DNA from: Rhodococcus jostii NBRC 16295
GTDB lineage: Bacteria > Actinomycetota > Actinomycetes > Mycobacteriales > Mycobacteriaceae
Assembly: GCF_001894825.1 (NCBI RefSeq)
Contig: NZ_BCWY01000037.1
Span: forward strand, 25,263-89,262
DNA: 64,000 nt
Direction: 5' to 3'
A model generated the notes under the pieces. It saw only the letters and a program-made list of their open reading frames with translations, did not search any database and was not told the origin of the DNA. The position numbers were made by a program, and so were the translations under genes. Position 1 is the first letter of the stretch. Every line of letters begins with the position of its first letter. This document shows positions 17,485-25,552 of the stretch, piece by piece.

Positions 17485-18360
17485 TCAGCCCTTGCGGCAA
17501 ATGAGCACCGGGCACCGCGCGTGGTGGATGAGGCTCTGGCTCGTCGAGCCCACGATCGACGCGGTGAACGGATTCCGCCCGTGACTGCCGACGGCGATCA
17601 ACTGCGCCCCGAACGAGTACTCGAGAAGCACCTTCATCGGCCCGCCGCGCTCGAGGCAGCGGGTGACCTCGACATCGGGATACTTCTCGCGCCACCCCGC
17701 GAGACTCTCGGCGAGCCACGCTTCCTCGTGCTGCACCAGATCGGACCAGTCGGTGAAGCGCCTTTCCTCCGAGTACCACGCCCCGAGGGTGGAGTGCTCG
17801 GCCCAGGTGTGGACCGCGACGAGGGGAACCCCGAAGAACGCCGCGAACTCGAACGCATGGGCAACGGCCATGTCGCTCAGTTCGCTTCCGTCTACACCGA
17901 CCACGACGGGCCGGCTTTCGCTGACCTCGTGGCCCTGGATGCCGCGCCACACGACCACGGGGCATTCGGCGCGATTCGACACGCGCACGACATCGGAACC
18001 GGCAACCACCGATTTCATCTCACTCGTCGCCGCGGGCCCGAGCACCAGCATGCGGGCCGTCTTGGACAGTTCCACCAACGCGTGGGCGGGCGGGCCGGGA
18101 TGGGTGCTCCGCTCCACCTCGAGGTCTCGCTGCCCGTTCAGAACCGCCTTTTCGGCTGCGTCGAGCATCTTGTCGACCTCGGGGTCACCGTCGGTGCTGC
18201 CGCCGCCACGGGAATTCGGATGCTTCGGTAGCACGTGGACGAGGCGAAGCGGCTCCTCGAACCGCCTCGCAGCGGATGCGGCCCACGACGCCGCCTCCAG
18301 AGCGCCGTCAGAACCGTCGATACCTGCCACGATCCCGCGTCGAATCCGTTCTGTGGTCAT
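17485..18360 (-). CDS. Tandem-domain universal stress protein
   Basis: 291 residues with two Usp domains (about 10-145 and 155-290). The second has the nucleotide-binding pattern G-x2-G-x9-G(S/T) intact (VGSHGRNPFTASIVGST). In the first this pattern is degenerate (GPAATSEMKSVVAGSD), so perhaps only one site binds ATP. Tandem Usp proteins of actinobacteria are often hypoxia- or stationary-phase-induced, but nothing here shows that control directly. ATG 18360 has a GGTGAGGAG ribosome-binding site. Divergent from sigL. Confidence 0.92.
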   Translation of the reverse strand: MTTERIRRGIVAGIDGSDGALEAASWAASAARRFEEPLRLVHVLPKHPNSRGGGSTDGDPEVDKMLDAAEKAVLNGQRDLEVERSTHPGPPAHALVELSKTARMLVLGPAATSEMKSVVAGSDVVRVSNRAECPVVVWRGIQGHEVSESRPVVVGVDGSELSDMAVAHAFEFAAFFGVPLVAVHTWAEHSTLGAWYSEERRFTDWSDLVQHEEAWLAESLAGWREKYPDVEVTRCLERGGPMKVLLEYSFGAQLIAVGSHGRNPFTASIVGSTSQSLIHHARCPVLICRKG

Positions 18361-18481
18361 GGGGGTGCTCCTCACCTCCATTCCAGTTTGATCCAGGACG
18401 GCGCCGGCGCGCCAGAGGCAAATCGTCGATCACCTCGGAGGCGTGTTTCACCTGGGGTTTTCCGGTGTTTCGGCCGCACGG

Positions 18482-18509
18482 TGAACCGGAAACGCGGTTG
18501 TACCGTGTG
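18482..18509 (+). promoter_or_regulatory. Putative SigL autoregulatory promoter
   Basis: TGAACC (18482-18487), a 16-nt spacer and CGTGTG (18504-18509), about 22 nt before the sigL ATG. As I recall, the M. tuberculosis SigL consensus is TGAACC-N16-18-CGT, and sigL is autoregulated there. The identical element, with the same spacer length, recurs at 20326-20353. Confidence 0.75.
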
Positions 18510-18531
18510 TACAGCTGGGAGGTGGTGACCG

Positions 18532-19038
18532 ATGCCGGATGCCCAGACGGAGCTCATGCATGCCCTGTACGAGGAGCATGCCCCCGCAGTGTGGAGGTAT
18601 GCCCTGAGGTTGACCGGCGACCGTGCCCGCGCCGAGGACATCGTGCAGGAAGTGCTGCTGCGAGCCTGGAAGCATCCGAACGTGCTCGACCAATCGGAAT
18701 CGTCGGCGCGGGCCTGGCTGTTCACCGTCGCCCGGAACCTCGTGTTCGACGAGCACCGCAGCGCCCGCTCCCAACGGGAGATCGGTATGAGCTCGACACC
18801 CGAACGCGCCGCTCCCGACAGTTCGGACGGTGCGCTCGACGCCTGGATGATGGGCGACGCGCTCGCCCGGCTGAGTCCCGACCACCGCGCGGTGCTCGTG
18901 CTCGGTTACTACCGGGGAATGTCGACGCATCAGATCGCGGGCGAACTCGGGATACCGGAAGGAACGGTGAAATCCCGCATGCATTACGGATTGCGGGCCC
19001 TTCGATTGGCTCTGCAGGAAATGGGGGTGACCCGATGA
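18532..19038 (+). CDS. sigL: ECF RNA polymerase sigma factor SigL
   Basis: 168 residues with sigma-2 (LYEEHAPAVWRYALRLTGD, then DIVQEVLLRAWKHP) and sigma-4 (LSPDHRAVLVLGYYRGMST, IPEGTVKSRMHYGLRALRL) regions. The overall pattern, including the ending LQEMGVTR, is very close to Rv0735 SigL of M. tuberculosis as I recall it. It directs polymerase to TGAACC/CGT promoters. The downstream anti-sigma gene overlaps by 4 nt. It probably activates its own promoter and that of the ThDP gene cluster 1.4 kb downstream. Confidence 0.9.
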   Translation: MPDAQTELMHALYEEHAPAVWRYALRLTGDRARAEDIVQEVLLRAWKHPNVLDQSESSARAWLFTVARNLVFDEHRSARSQREIGMSSTPERAAPDSSDGALDAWMMGDALARLSPDHRAVLVLGYYRGMSTHQIAGELGIPEGTVKSRMHYGLRALRLALQEMGVTR

Positions 19039-19793
19039 CGTTCGACGGCTTCGAGTCGCACGAGGATCCCTACGTCCGTTGGGACGCGGCGTACGTGCTG
19101 GGGGCGATGTCGCCCGGCGATCGGCGCGAATACGAGGCGCACCTGGCGCACTGCGCACAGTGCTCGCAGGCTGTGTCCGAACTGGCGGGCATGCCCGGAC
19201 TGCTGGCCCTCATCACACCGGAGGAGGCGTTCGGCACGCTGCCCGGGAACGACGCGCACGAGGACGAGGAGACCCCCGCACCCCGTGTGCTGACCCAACT
19301 GGTGGGCACGGTGCAGCGGCGCCGACGCCGCCGGCGCGCGGCGGTGGCACTCGCCGCCGCGGCCGCCGTGGTGGCCGTCGCCGTTCCCGCCGGGGTGCTG
19401 GCGACGCAGGACCGGACCCCGGCCACTTCCGCGACGGCCTTGCCCGCCCCGGACCCCGCGAACACCATCGACGCGGTGTTCACACCCGTGGTTCCGACCA
19501 CGATCACCGCGAGCGCATCCGTCGCGTCGACGTCCTGGGGCACGGTCGTCTTCGTCGAATGCTCCTACCGGGAGACGTGGCCCGGCGACGGTCGGTACGG
19601 CGCCGCCACCGAGGAGTATGCGTTGACCGTCACCGACCGCGCCGGAGCCGTCACGATTCTGGCCACCTGGACCGGCGAGGCCGGCCGGACGGTGCGGCCC
19701 ACCGCCACCACCAGCCTGCCCGTCGACTCGATCGCGAGCATCGACGTGCGATCCGCGGACGATCATCAGGTACTGCTGACCACGACGCTGTGA
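19035..19793 (+). CDS. rslA: Zinc anti-sigma factor RslA
   Basis: 252 residues. The N-terminal ZAS domain (WDAAYVLGAMSPGDRREYEAHL) contains HLAHCAQC, giving the H-x3-C-x2-C zinc motif (His36, Cys40, Cys43). A basic stretch of Arg is followed by one membrane helix at roughly residues 110-130, then an extracytoplasmic domain ending in DDHQVLLTTTL. The RslA family sequesters SigL and releases it when the zinc cysteines are oxidised. It overlaps sigL by 4 nt. The external domain has a single Cys (VECSYRE). Confidence 0.9.
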   Translation: MTFDGFESHEDPYVRWDAAYVLGAMSPGDRREYEAHLAHCAQCSQAVSELAGMPGLLALITPEEAFGTLPGNDAHEDEETPAPRVLTQLVGTVQRRRRRRRAAVALAAAAAVVAVAVPAGVLATQDRTPATSATALPAPDPANTIDAVFTPVVPTTITASASVASTSWGTVVFVECSYRETWPGDGRYGAATEEYALTVTDRAGAVTILATWTGEAGRTVRPTATTSLPVDSIASIDVRSADDHQVLLTTTL

Positions 19794-19807
19794 GCGACCG
19801 CCGGAAA

Positions 19808-19830
19808 GCCCCGGCCGAGGGGGCTGGGGC
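19808..19830. terminator. Hairpin terminator between rslA and cupredoxin gene
   Basis: GCCCCGGCC (19808-19816) pairs with GGCTGGGGC (19822-19830) around a 5-nt loop; one of nine pairs is G-U/A-C wobble-dependent on strand. There is no T-tract, as is common in high-GC actinobacteria. It lies between convergent genes and may serve both. Confidence 0.55.
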
Positions 19831-19857
19831 TCTGTGGGGGCAGGTATGGGCAGCCGG

Positions 19858-20256
19858 TCAGCCGACGACCAGGGCGGCGTGCATGGTCGGGTGATACGTG
19901 CAGTGGAACGCGTAGGTCCCCGGCGTCGACGGCACGGTGAGGGTGGCGGTTCCGCCGCCCTCGATCTCGACGTCGAAAGCCCCCGCCGCGTCCGCGGTCA
20001 CGGTGTGTTCCGCGGTGTCGTCGTTGCGAACGGTGATCCGATCGCCGGGCGGCACCCTCGCGGGAACGGAGAAGGCGAACCCCGCGATCACTATCTCGTT
20101 CGGGGCTGCGGCTGCGGCAACTCCGGGCGCGGGCGTCGTCCCGGCCATGGTCATGTCTGCCGACGTGGTTGTCGTGGCGCCGTCGTTGCTACAGGCGGTG
20201 AGTGCGCAGGCGGCCACGAACACCGACGCGAGGAGAGGTGTTGTCCAGGGTTTCAT
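19858..20256 (-). CDS. Cupredoxin-domain copper lipoprotein
   Basis: 132 residues. It has a signal peptide with lipobox LTAC (Cys about residue 22), a Thr/Ala/Pro-rich linker and a blue-copper beta-sandwich of about 85 residues. Copper ligands are visible as EHT (His) and the C-terminal FHCTYHPTM block (Cys, His, Met), so a type 1 site is likely complete. It should sit on the outer face of the membrane and carry electrons or bind copper. ATG 20256 follows a GGAGAGAG ribosome-binding site. It is divergent from the ThDP cluster and convergent with rslA. Confidence 0.85.
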   Translation of the reverse strand: MKPWTTPLLASVFVAACALTACSNDGATTTTSADMTMAGTTPAPGVAAAAAPNEIVIAGFAFSVPARVPPGDRITVRNDDTAEHTVTADAAGAFDVEIEGGGTATLTVPSTPGTYAFHCTYHPTMHAALVVG

Positions 20257-20325
20257 ACTCTCTCCACGGTTCACCGCCGTGTTTCGTTCATCGCGAACGT
20301 TCCCGGAAAAATGTTCTGCCACCGG

Positions 20326-20353
20326 TGAACCCGACCGGCACGCCGTTCGTGTG
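20326..20353 (+). promoter_or_regulatory. Putative SigL promoter of the ThDP gene cluster
   Basis: TGAACC (20326-20331), 16-nt spacer, CGTGTG (20348-20353), about 58 nt before the ATG of the ThDP enzyme gene. Both hexamers and the spacer length are identical to the element ahead of sigL, while the spacer sequences differ. That makes chance or simple duplication unlikely. Confidence 0.75.
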
Positions 20354-20411
20354 TATATCCAGTGGGCGGCCGCAGGTCGCCCCGACCGATCCACGACACG
20401 GGGGTCTGCCG

Positions 20412-22124
20412 ATGAATCTCACGTACCACGAGCCGCGGAAAACCCAGCAGAGCATGCGCGTCGCCGACTACATCGTCGCGGCACTGGCCGCCGAGGGTGT
20501 TGCCCACGTCTTCGGGGTGGGCGGCGCGAACATCGAGGACCTGTACGACGCACTGCACCGCTCCCGCGATGTCGAGGGTGTCGTCGCCAAGCACGAGTTC
20601 TCGGCGACGACGATGGCCGACGGGTATGCCCGGACATCGAACCGAATCGGCGTCGTCGCGGCGACGTCGGGCGGGGGAGCACTCAATCTGGTTGCCGGAC
20701 TCGGGGAGGCCTTCGCTTCGCGGGTGCCGCTTCTCGCCCTGATCGGGCAACCGCCGACGACGCTCGAAGGGGTGGGCGCGTTTCAGGACACGAGTGGGCT
20801 GGCGGGGTCGATCGATGCCGCCCGGTTGTTCCGCGAGGTGTCGCTGTACTGTGCACGCGTCGAGTCGCCACTCGACATCGACCGTCACCTCGCCGAGGCG
20901 CTCGCAGCTGCGCGACGTGGCGGACCGGCAGTATTGCTGCTGCCGAAGAACATTCAGCAAGCGATCGGCGAATTCCCGGGACCGACGCGGACCGTGTCGA
21001 CGGCGCCGCGGTCTGCCGCGTCGGATGTCACGCGGCTCGCCGAAGCGCTGCGCGACGACTACGGCCGGATCACGGTGATCGCCGGCGACGAGGTCGCGCG
21101 GGCAGGGGCGCGCACCGAACTCGCCGAACTCGCGCACACCCTCGGGGCGCGGGTGGCGGTCACCCCCGACGCGAAGGACGTGCTCGATCCAGCGGCGCCG
21201 GGGCGGCTCGGGGTCACCGGTGCGATGGGAAACCCGGATGTGATCGACGCGCTGCACGATTCCGACGTCTGCCTGCTCGTCGGCACGCGACTGCCGGTGA
21301 TGGCACGGGGTGGGCTCGACACCGTGCTGGAGAAGACGCTGGTGTACAGCGTCGGGTCGGCGCAACCGTATCTGCAGACGCACCACGTACCGACGCGGGA
21401 TCTGCGGGCGACGCTGCGCCGGCTCGTCACCGAGATCGGGCCGGCGGCCTCGCCGGTACCCGTCGCGGACAGCGATCCGACGTCGATCGACATACCACCG
21501 TCGGGCGCGTCGGGCCTGCGCTACACGGACGCGGTGAAGGCGCTCGCCGCGGCGCTGCCCGACGGCGCCGACGTATTCGCGGATGCAGGCAACACGGGTG
21601 CCGCTGTGGTGCATCATCTACCGGTCCGGCGCGGCGGCCGGTTCGTCGTCGCGCTGGGAATGGGCGGGATGGGATACACGTTCGGCGCGGCGATCGGTTC
21701 CGCGTTCTCCCGCGGCCGCCGCACCTTCGTGATCGCCGGTGACGGCGCGTTCTACGCGCACGGTCTCGAGATCCACACCGCGGTCGAGTACGACGTACCC
21801 GTCACGTTCGTCGTGTTCAACAACAATGCCCACGCGATGTGCCTGACGCGCGAGCAGGTGTACTACGAGGGCACGTACACATACAGCCGGTTCCGTCCCG
21901 CCCGCATTGCGGCGGGTGTCGGCGCACTGTTTCCCGGACTGCCGTCCCACACGGTCGACACGCACGCCGCCCTGGCCCACGCCCTGCGGGCCACGGTCGA
22001 GTCGGTGGGGCCCGCTGTCATCGAAGTCGCCTGCGACGCCGACGAGTTACCGCCGTTCCTGCCGTTCCTGCCCGCACGAGGCACCACCGAGAGAACCGAA
22101 AATCGAGAAGGAGCACGCCGATGA
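20412..22124 (+). CDS. ThDP-dependent decarboxylase/carboligase (acetolactate synthase-like)
   Basis: 570 residues with the three-domain layout of the POX/ALS superfamily. Catalytic Glu62 lies in AKHEFSATTMADGYAR. The ThDP-Mg motif begins GDG (443-445) and ends NNN (470-472). Such enzymes decarboxylate 2-keto acids and may join the two-carbon or acyl unit to an aldehyde or thioester. Missing acetolactate hallmarks and the company it keeps argue against branched-chain amino acid synthesis. It is first of four overlapping or closely spaced genes, with the start set by ATG 20412 behind the SigL-type promoter. Substrate unknown. Phosphonopyruvate decarboxylase-like chemistry is an alternative, but no PEP mutase gene is present. 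Confidence 0.85.
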   Translation: MNLTYHEPRKTQQSMRVADYIVAALAAEGVAHVFGVGGANIEDLYDALHRSRDVEGVVAKHEFSATTMADGYARTSNRIGVVAATSGGGALNLVAGLGEAFASRVPLLALIGQPPTTLEGVGAFQDTSGLAGSIDAARLFREVSLYCARVESPLDIDRHLAEALAAARRGGPAVLLLPKNIQQAIGEFPGPTRTVSTAPRSAASDVTRLAEALRDDYGRITVIAGDEVARAGARTELAELAHTLGARVAVTPDAKDVLDPAAPGRLGVTGAMGNPDVIDALHDSDVCLLVGTRLPVMARGGLDTVLEKTLVYSVGSAQPYLQTHHVPTRDLRATLRRLVTEIGPAASPVPVADSDPTSIDIPPSGASGLRYTDAVKALAAALPDGADVFADAGNTGAAVVHHLPVRRGGRFVVALGMGGMGYTFGAAIGSAFSRGRRTFVIAGDGAFYAHGLEIHTAVEYDVPVTFVVFNNNAHAMCLTREQVYYEGTYTYSRFRPARIAAGVGALFPGLPSHTVDTHAALAHALRATVESVGPAVIEVACDADELPPFLPFLPARGTTERTENREGARR

Positions 22125-22780
22125 CCGCCCACGAGATCGCAGCCCTGCCCGACCTTCCCGCCGACCTGCCCGGCCTCGTCCGTATCGAGACCTCCGACCG
22201 TCAGGCCACGACGCCGATCATCATGGACATGCTCAGGTCGGTGTACCCCCACGACCAGGTGTTCGGAAAATACTGCACCGTCAACGAATACATCGACTGC
22301 CCACCCGACGAGGTGTTCCGCTACCTCTCGGACACCCGGAGCCTGGAGGAGTGGACGTACAGCCTGCGGGGATTCACCCCCACCGACGACCCCGGACTGT
22401 GGCTCGCGTACGACCGCCTCGGCGACACGACCGAGATCTACACGCGCACCGTGGCTCACGCCGACGCGAGGACGGTCGACTATCACTGCGCCTGGGACCA
22501 GGGAAAGCACCTGTGGATGGTGTACGTGATGCGGGTGATGGACGCACGCACGGTGCTGGACGTCGAGGGATCGGTGGTGCTGTGGACGAACTGCCGCCAC
22601 CCGTTCTACGACGAGAATCCGTACCCCGAGACCGCGCCGACGGACCGGGTGCCGTGGGTGGGTGACTTCTGGGACATGTTCGCCGCCGGACACCGACTCG
22701 AGATGAGCAACCTCAAGGCCATCTGCGAGTACCGGTGGGCGAACGATCTGCCCGTGACCCCGAACTGGATGAGTGAGTGA
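22121..22780 (+). CDS. SRPBCC (START-like) family protein
   Basis: 219 residues. The middle part (NEYIDCPPDEVFRYLSDTRS, then EEWTYSLRGF) is the N-terminal pattern of SRPBCC hydrophobic-cavity proteins, a family including polyketide aromatases/cyclases and lipid binders. An unusual N-terminal 60 residues precede it. The C-terminal helix (AAGHRLEMSNLKAICEYR) is typical. ATG 22121 overlaps the ThDP gene stop (ATGA). In this cluster it could bind, cyclise or dehydrate the product; that is inference. Confidence 0.7.
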   Translation: MTAHEIAALPDLPADLPGLVRIETSDRQATTPIIMDMLRSVYPHDQVFGKYCTVNEYIDCPPDEVFRYLSDTRSLEEWTYSLRGFTPTDDPGLWLAYDRLGDTTEIYTRTVAHADARTVDYHCAWDQGKHLWMVYVMRVMDARTVLDVEGSVVLWTNCRHPFYDENPYPETAPTDRVPWVGDFWDMFAAGHRLEMSNLKAICEYRWANDLPVTPNWMSE

Positions 22781-22783
22781 GAC

Positions 22784-23806
22784 ATGGACACCGTCAGCCT
22801 GATCGACATCGCCGGCTATCTGCCCGAGAACAGGGTGGGAGCAGACTATTTCGCCCAATTCGCCACGTCCGACCGGTTGGCCGCGAACATCATGTTCCGG
22901 GCGCCGAACTTCCGCCACCACATCGCGAGCGACGAAAACGCCGTCGACATGGCGGAACGCGCGGTCGCCCCGCTGATCGAGCGGAACGGTTCCGAGCTGA
23001 TCGCCAACGTGGACATCCTCGTCACGCACACCCAGCTGCCGGACGTCCCGATCCTGGGCACCGGCGGTGACCTGGCGCGCAGGATGGGCATCACCCCGGA
23101 CTGGGTGGTGGACCTGCACAACGGCGGCTGCGCGTCGTTCGTGTACATGATCAGACTGGCGCGTCAGATCATGCAGACCAGTGATGCGTCGACCGCCCTG
23201 ATCGTGTCGGTGCAGAACAGCGCGGGCCAGATCTTCACGCAATCGGACGTGCGCACGCTGGCGCAGTCGGCGGTTCCGGGGGACGGGGCCGGCGCATGCC
23301 TGCTCGTGAAGTCGGAGGTGGCGCCCGTGCTCGGGCTGGAGTGCCGGACCTACCCCGAGTTCGCCGGGGACATGACCGCCGCGGTGGATCCGCCCCGCAA
23401 GTACTGGGAGACCGGAACCGGGCAACTGCACATCGGATTCACCGAATCGAAGATCGCGAAGGTCTTCGCCCGCGGGAACCGTCTCGTCCCCGAGGTGGCG
23501 ATGGCGGTGTGCAAGCAGATCGGTATCACCCCGGGCGAGATCGACACACTGGTGACCAACCAGCCCAACCGGTTGTTCCTCCGCAACTGGCGTGACGCGC
23601 TGGAACTCCCGGTGGAACGACACCCCGACACCTTCGACGAATGCGGGAATCTGTTCGGCGCCGCGATACCCGTCACACTCGACATCGAGAACCGGGCCGG
23701 CCGGATCCCCAACGGATCGCTGGTGATGATGTCCGCGTTCGCGCACGCGGGCGACTTCGCCGGGGCCGGGGCGGTCCGATGGGGCGCAGCCCCGGTGGGG
23801 GTGTGA
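22784..23806 (+). CDS. KAS III-like thiolase-fold acyltransferase/condensing enzyme
   Basis: 340 residues, FabH fold. The nucleophile is Cys116 in HNGGCASFV, and the oxyanion Asn is Asn289 in ECGNLFGAAIP. The catalytic His position is Asn259 (TNQPN instead of HQAN); the spacing Asn259-Asn289 (30) equals His244-Asn274 of E. coli FabH. Loss of His usually disables decarboxylative condensation, so acyl transfer or a non-decarboxylative reaction is more likely. It begins 3 nt after the SRPBCC gene. No ACP gene is present, so CoA thioesters or a distant ACP must serve. Confidence 0.82.
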   Translation: MDTVSLIDIAGYLPENRVGADYFAQFATSDRLAANIMFRAPNFRHHIASDENAVDMAERAVAPLIERNGSELIANVDILVTHTQLPDVPILGTGGDLARRMGITPDWVVDLHNGGCASFVYMIRLARQIMQTSDASTALIVSVQNSAGQIFTQSDVRTLAQSAVPGDGAGACLLVKSEVAPVLGLECRTYPEFAGDMTAAVDPPRKYWETGTGQLHIGFTESKIAKVFARGNRLVPEVAMAVCKQIGITPGEIDTLVTNQPNRLFLRNWRDALELPVERHPDTFDECGNLFGAAIPVTLDIENRAGRIPNGSLVMMSAFAHAGDFAGAGAVRWGAAPVGV

Positions 23807-23807
23807 G

Positions 23808-24857
23808 ATGACCGCGCCGACCATCGCCGGACCGGCGGTGCGATTCGATCTCGCGCTGAGCGAAAATCCCTTCGCTCCACTCCCGTCCGTGCTGTCCGCG
23901 CTCGACGACGTGATGCGCCGGGCGCACCGATACCCGGAGTTCCTCCCCGACCGGCTGATCGAGGTCATCGCGAATCACGAAGCGCTCGAACAGGATCAGG
24001 TGGTGGTGGGGGCAGGAGCCACCGGCGTCGGCCTGCAGATCATGCAGTCCGTCGCCGGGCCGGGGGAGCGGATCGTGTACTCCGCTCCGACGTTCGACGG
24101 GTACCCGATCATGGCCGGAATCGCGTCGCTCGACGTGGTGCCGGTGCCGATTCTCCCCGACGGCGAGCAGGATCTGGCGGCGATGGCGGCCGCGATCGAC
24201 GGCCGCACCCGACTTGTCGTCGTGTGCCGTCCGCACAACCCCACCGGAACGCTCGTCGGCGCCGCCGAATTGCAGGCTTTCCTCCGCCGAGTCCCGGAGC
24301 GGGTGATCGTGATCCTCGACGAGGCCTACGTGGAATTCGTCGACCGCGGGCTGGTCCTGGACGCACACCGCATCATCGCCGAACACCCGAATGTCGTGTT
24401 CCTGCGGACGTTCTCCAAGGCGTACGGGCTGGCGGGCCTGCGCATCGGATTCGGCTTCGCGAGTGCGCGACTGGCGCACCGGATTCGAAGGCTGCAACTC
24501 CCGTTCGGGATGGGCAGCGCCGCCGTGGCCGCCGTCGCCGCGTCCTATGCTGCGGAACACGAACTCCGCGCCCGCGTGGCCGCCATCGTCTCCGAACGAG
24601 AGGAACTGTGGCGCACCGTGAGGGCAGCGGGGATTCCGGCCCCGCGCAGTCACGCGAACTTCCTGTACCTCCCCGGTACGGGCATGGGCGACGCACTGGC
24701 CCGCGCCGGGATTCACGCGCGCACCTATCCCCACGGGGACGCGCGGATCGCGGTCGGGAACCCGGACGCCGGACGTGCGGTGGTCGACGCGCTCAGGCCG
24801 ACAGCGCGCGGGACCTCTGCAGCTCGGCCCGGGTGTGGGAGTACCGGTCGAGCATGA
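23808..24857 (+). CDS. HisC-like PLP aminotransferase
   Basis: 349 residues, fold-type I class II aminotransferase: LSENPFAPLPS, RPHNPTGTL, ILDEAYVEF and Schiff-base Lys204 in FSKAYGLAGLRIGF. It resembles histidinol-phosphate or aromatic aminotransferases, and swaps an amino and a keto group on a small substrate. It starts 1 nt after the KAS III-like gene, completing a four-gene unit. The last 22 codons overlap the convergent cbiX gene by 65 bp and are Gly/Arg/Pro-rich, so the C-terminal tail may be recently extended. True histidine biosynthesis is unlikely here. Confidence 0.85.
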   Translation: MTAPTIAGPAVRFDLALSENPFAPLPSVLSALDDVMRRAHRYPEFLPDRLIEVIANHEALEQDQVVVGAGATGVGLQIMQSVAGPGERIVYSAPTFDGYPIMAGIASLDVVPVPILPDGEQDLAAMAAAIDGRTRLVVVCRPHNPTGTLVGAAELQAFLRRVPERVIVILDEAYVEFVDRGLVLDAHRIIAEHPNVVFLRTFSKAYGLAGLRIGFGFASARLAHRIRRLQLPFGMGSAAVAAVAASYAAEHELRARVAAIVSEREELWRTVRAAGIPAPRSHANFLYLPGTGMGDALARAGIHARTYPHGDARIAVGNPDAGRAVVDALRPTARGTSAARPGCGSTGRA

Positions 24858-25548
24858 CGTCGAGCAGCCGCGGGTGCGGGCCGATGGTGGCGGCGTAGGT
24901 GATGCCCTGCCCGCAGGATTCTGCGGCGCGGCTCAACCGGTCGGTGAGCAGTCCGGGCGCGAGGAACCACGGTGCGATCACGATGCGCTCCGCGCCCCCC
25001 TGGCGAAGGGTCGAGATCGCCTGCTGGACCGTCGGTTCGGCCGCCGTGGCGAAACAGGTGACGCCACCCGACCAACGGGTGCCCGCGACGACGGACTCGG
25101 CCAGTGCGCGGGTTCGGTCGTTCGCGGACGGGTCGGACGAGCCGACTGCGGCGAGAACCACCCCGAGACCGGATTCGCCGGTGGAACCACCGGCCTCACC
25201 GATCCGCTCGCGGACGGCGTCGACCAGGCGCGCGTCGTGCCCGAGGACGTCGGCCTGCCGGACGTGGAGTTGGGGATGACGGAGCCGCGCGGCGTCGAGG
25301 AGAGCCGGAAGGTCGACGCGGGCGTGGAACGCACTGCCCAGCAGCATCGGCACGACCACCGCCGCGGCGTGACCTTCGGCGGCGACCGCGTCGATCACCT
25401 GGTCGACGGACGGCGCGTTGAGGTCGAGGAAGCACAGCCGTACGTCGAGATCGGGTCGCCGGACGCGGAGCGCCGACACGGCAGCCGCCACCACCCGCGC
25501 GCTGCGGGGGTCGCGACTGCCGTGGGCTACAGCGATCAGCGGGGTCAT
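24793..25548 (-). CDS. Sirohydrochlorin chelatase (CbiX/SirB type)
   Basis: 251 residues made of two chelatase-like halves. The first begins PLIAVAHGSRDPRS (active His in AHGSRD) and has VVVPMLLGSAFHARVD with a second His; the second has IVIAPWFLAPG. It inserts Fe2+ into sirohydrochlorin to give siroheme, the cofactor of SirA encoded four genes upstream in the same operon. ATG 25548 lies 4 nt after the cysN stop. An alternative role as cobalt chelatase (CbiX) is less likely in this context. Confidence 0.88.
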   Translation of the reverse strand: MTPLIAVAHGSRDPRSARVVAAAVSALRVRRPDLDVRLCFLDLNAPSVDQVIDAVAAEGHAAAVVVPMLLGSAFHARVDLPALLDAARLRHPQLHVRQADVLGHDARLVDAVRERIGEAGGSTGESGLGVVLAAVGSSDPSANDRTRALAESVVAGTRWSGGVTCFATAAEPTVQQAISTLRQGGAERIVIAPWFLAPGLLTDRLSRAAESCGQGITYAATIGPHPRLLDVMLDRYSHTRAELQRSRALSA

Positions 25549-25552
25549 CGCA

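Noticed and set aside
17306..17584. 92-codon ORF in the AT-rich gap
   Set aside because: Composition is unlike a protein of this genome and half of it is antisense to the universal stress protein gene.
20268..20273. Minus-strand TGAACC upstream of the cupredoxin gene as a second, divergent SigL promoter
   Set aside because: It is only 11 nt from the start codon, and the base 16 nt on reads ACCCTG within the gene, not CGT. It would place transcription inside the coding region.
23808..24857. Aminotransferase as the histidine-pathway HisC
   Set aside because: No his genes nearby; it is the last gene of the ThDP cluster and has an altered C-terminus.
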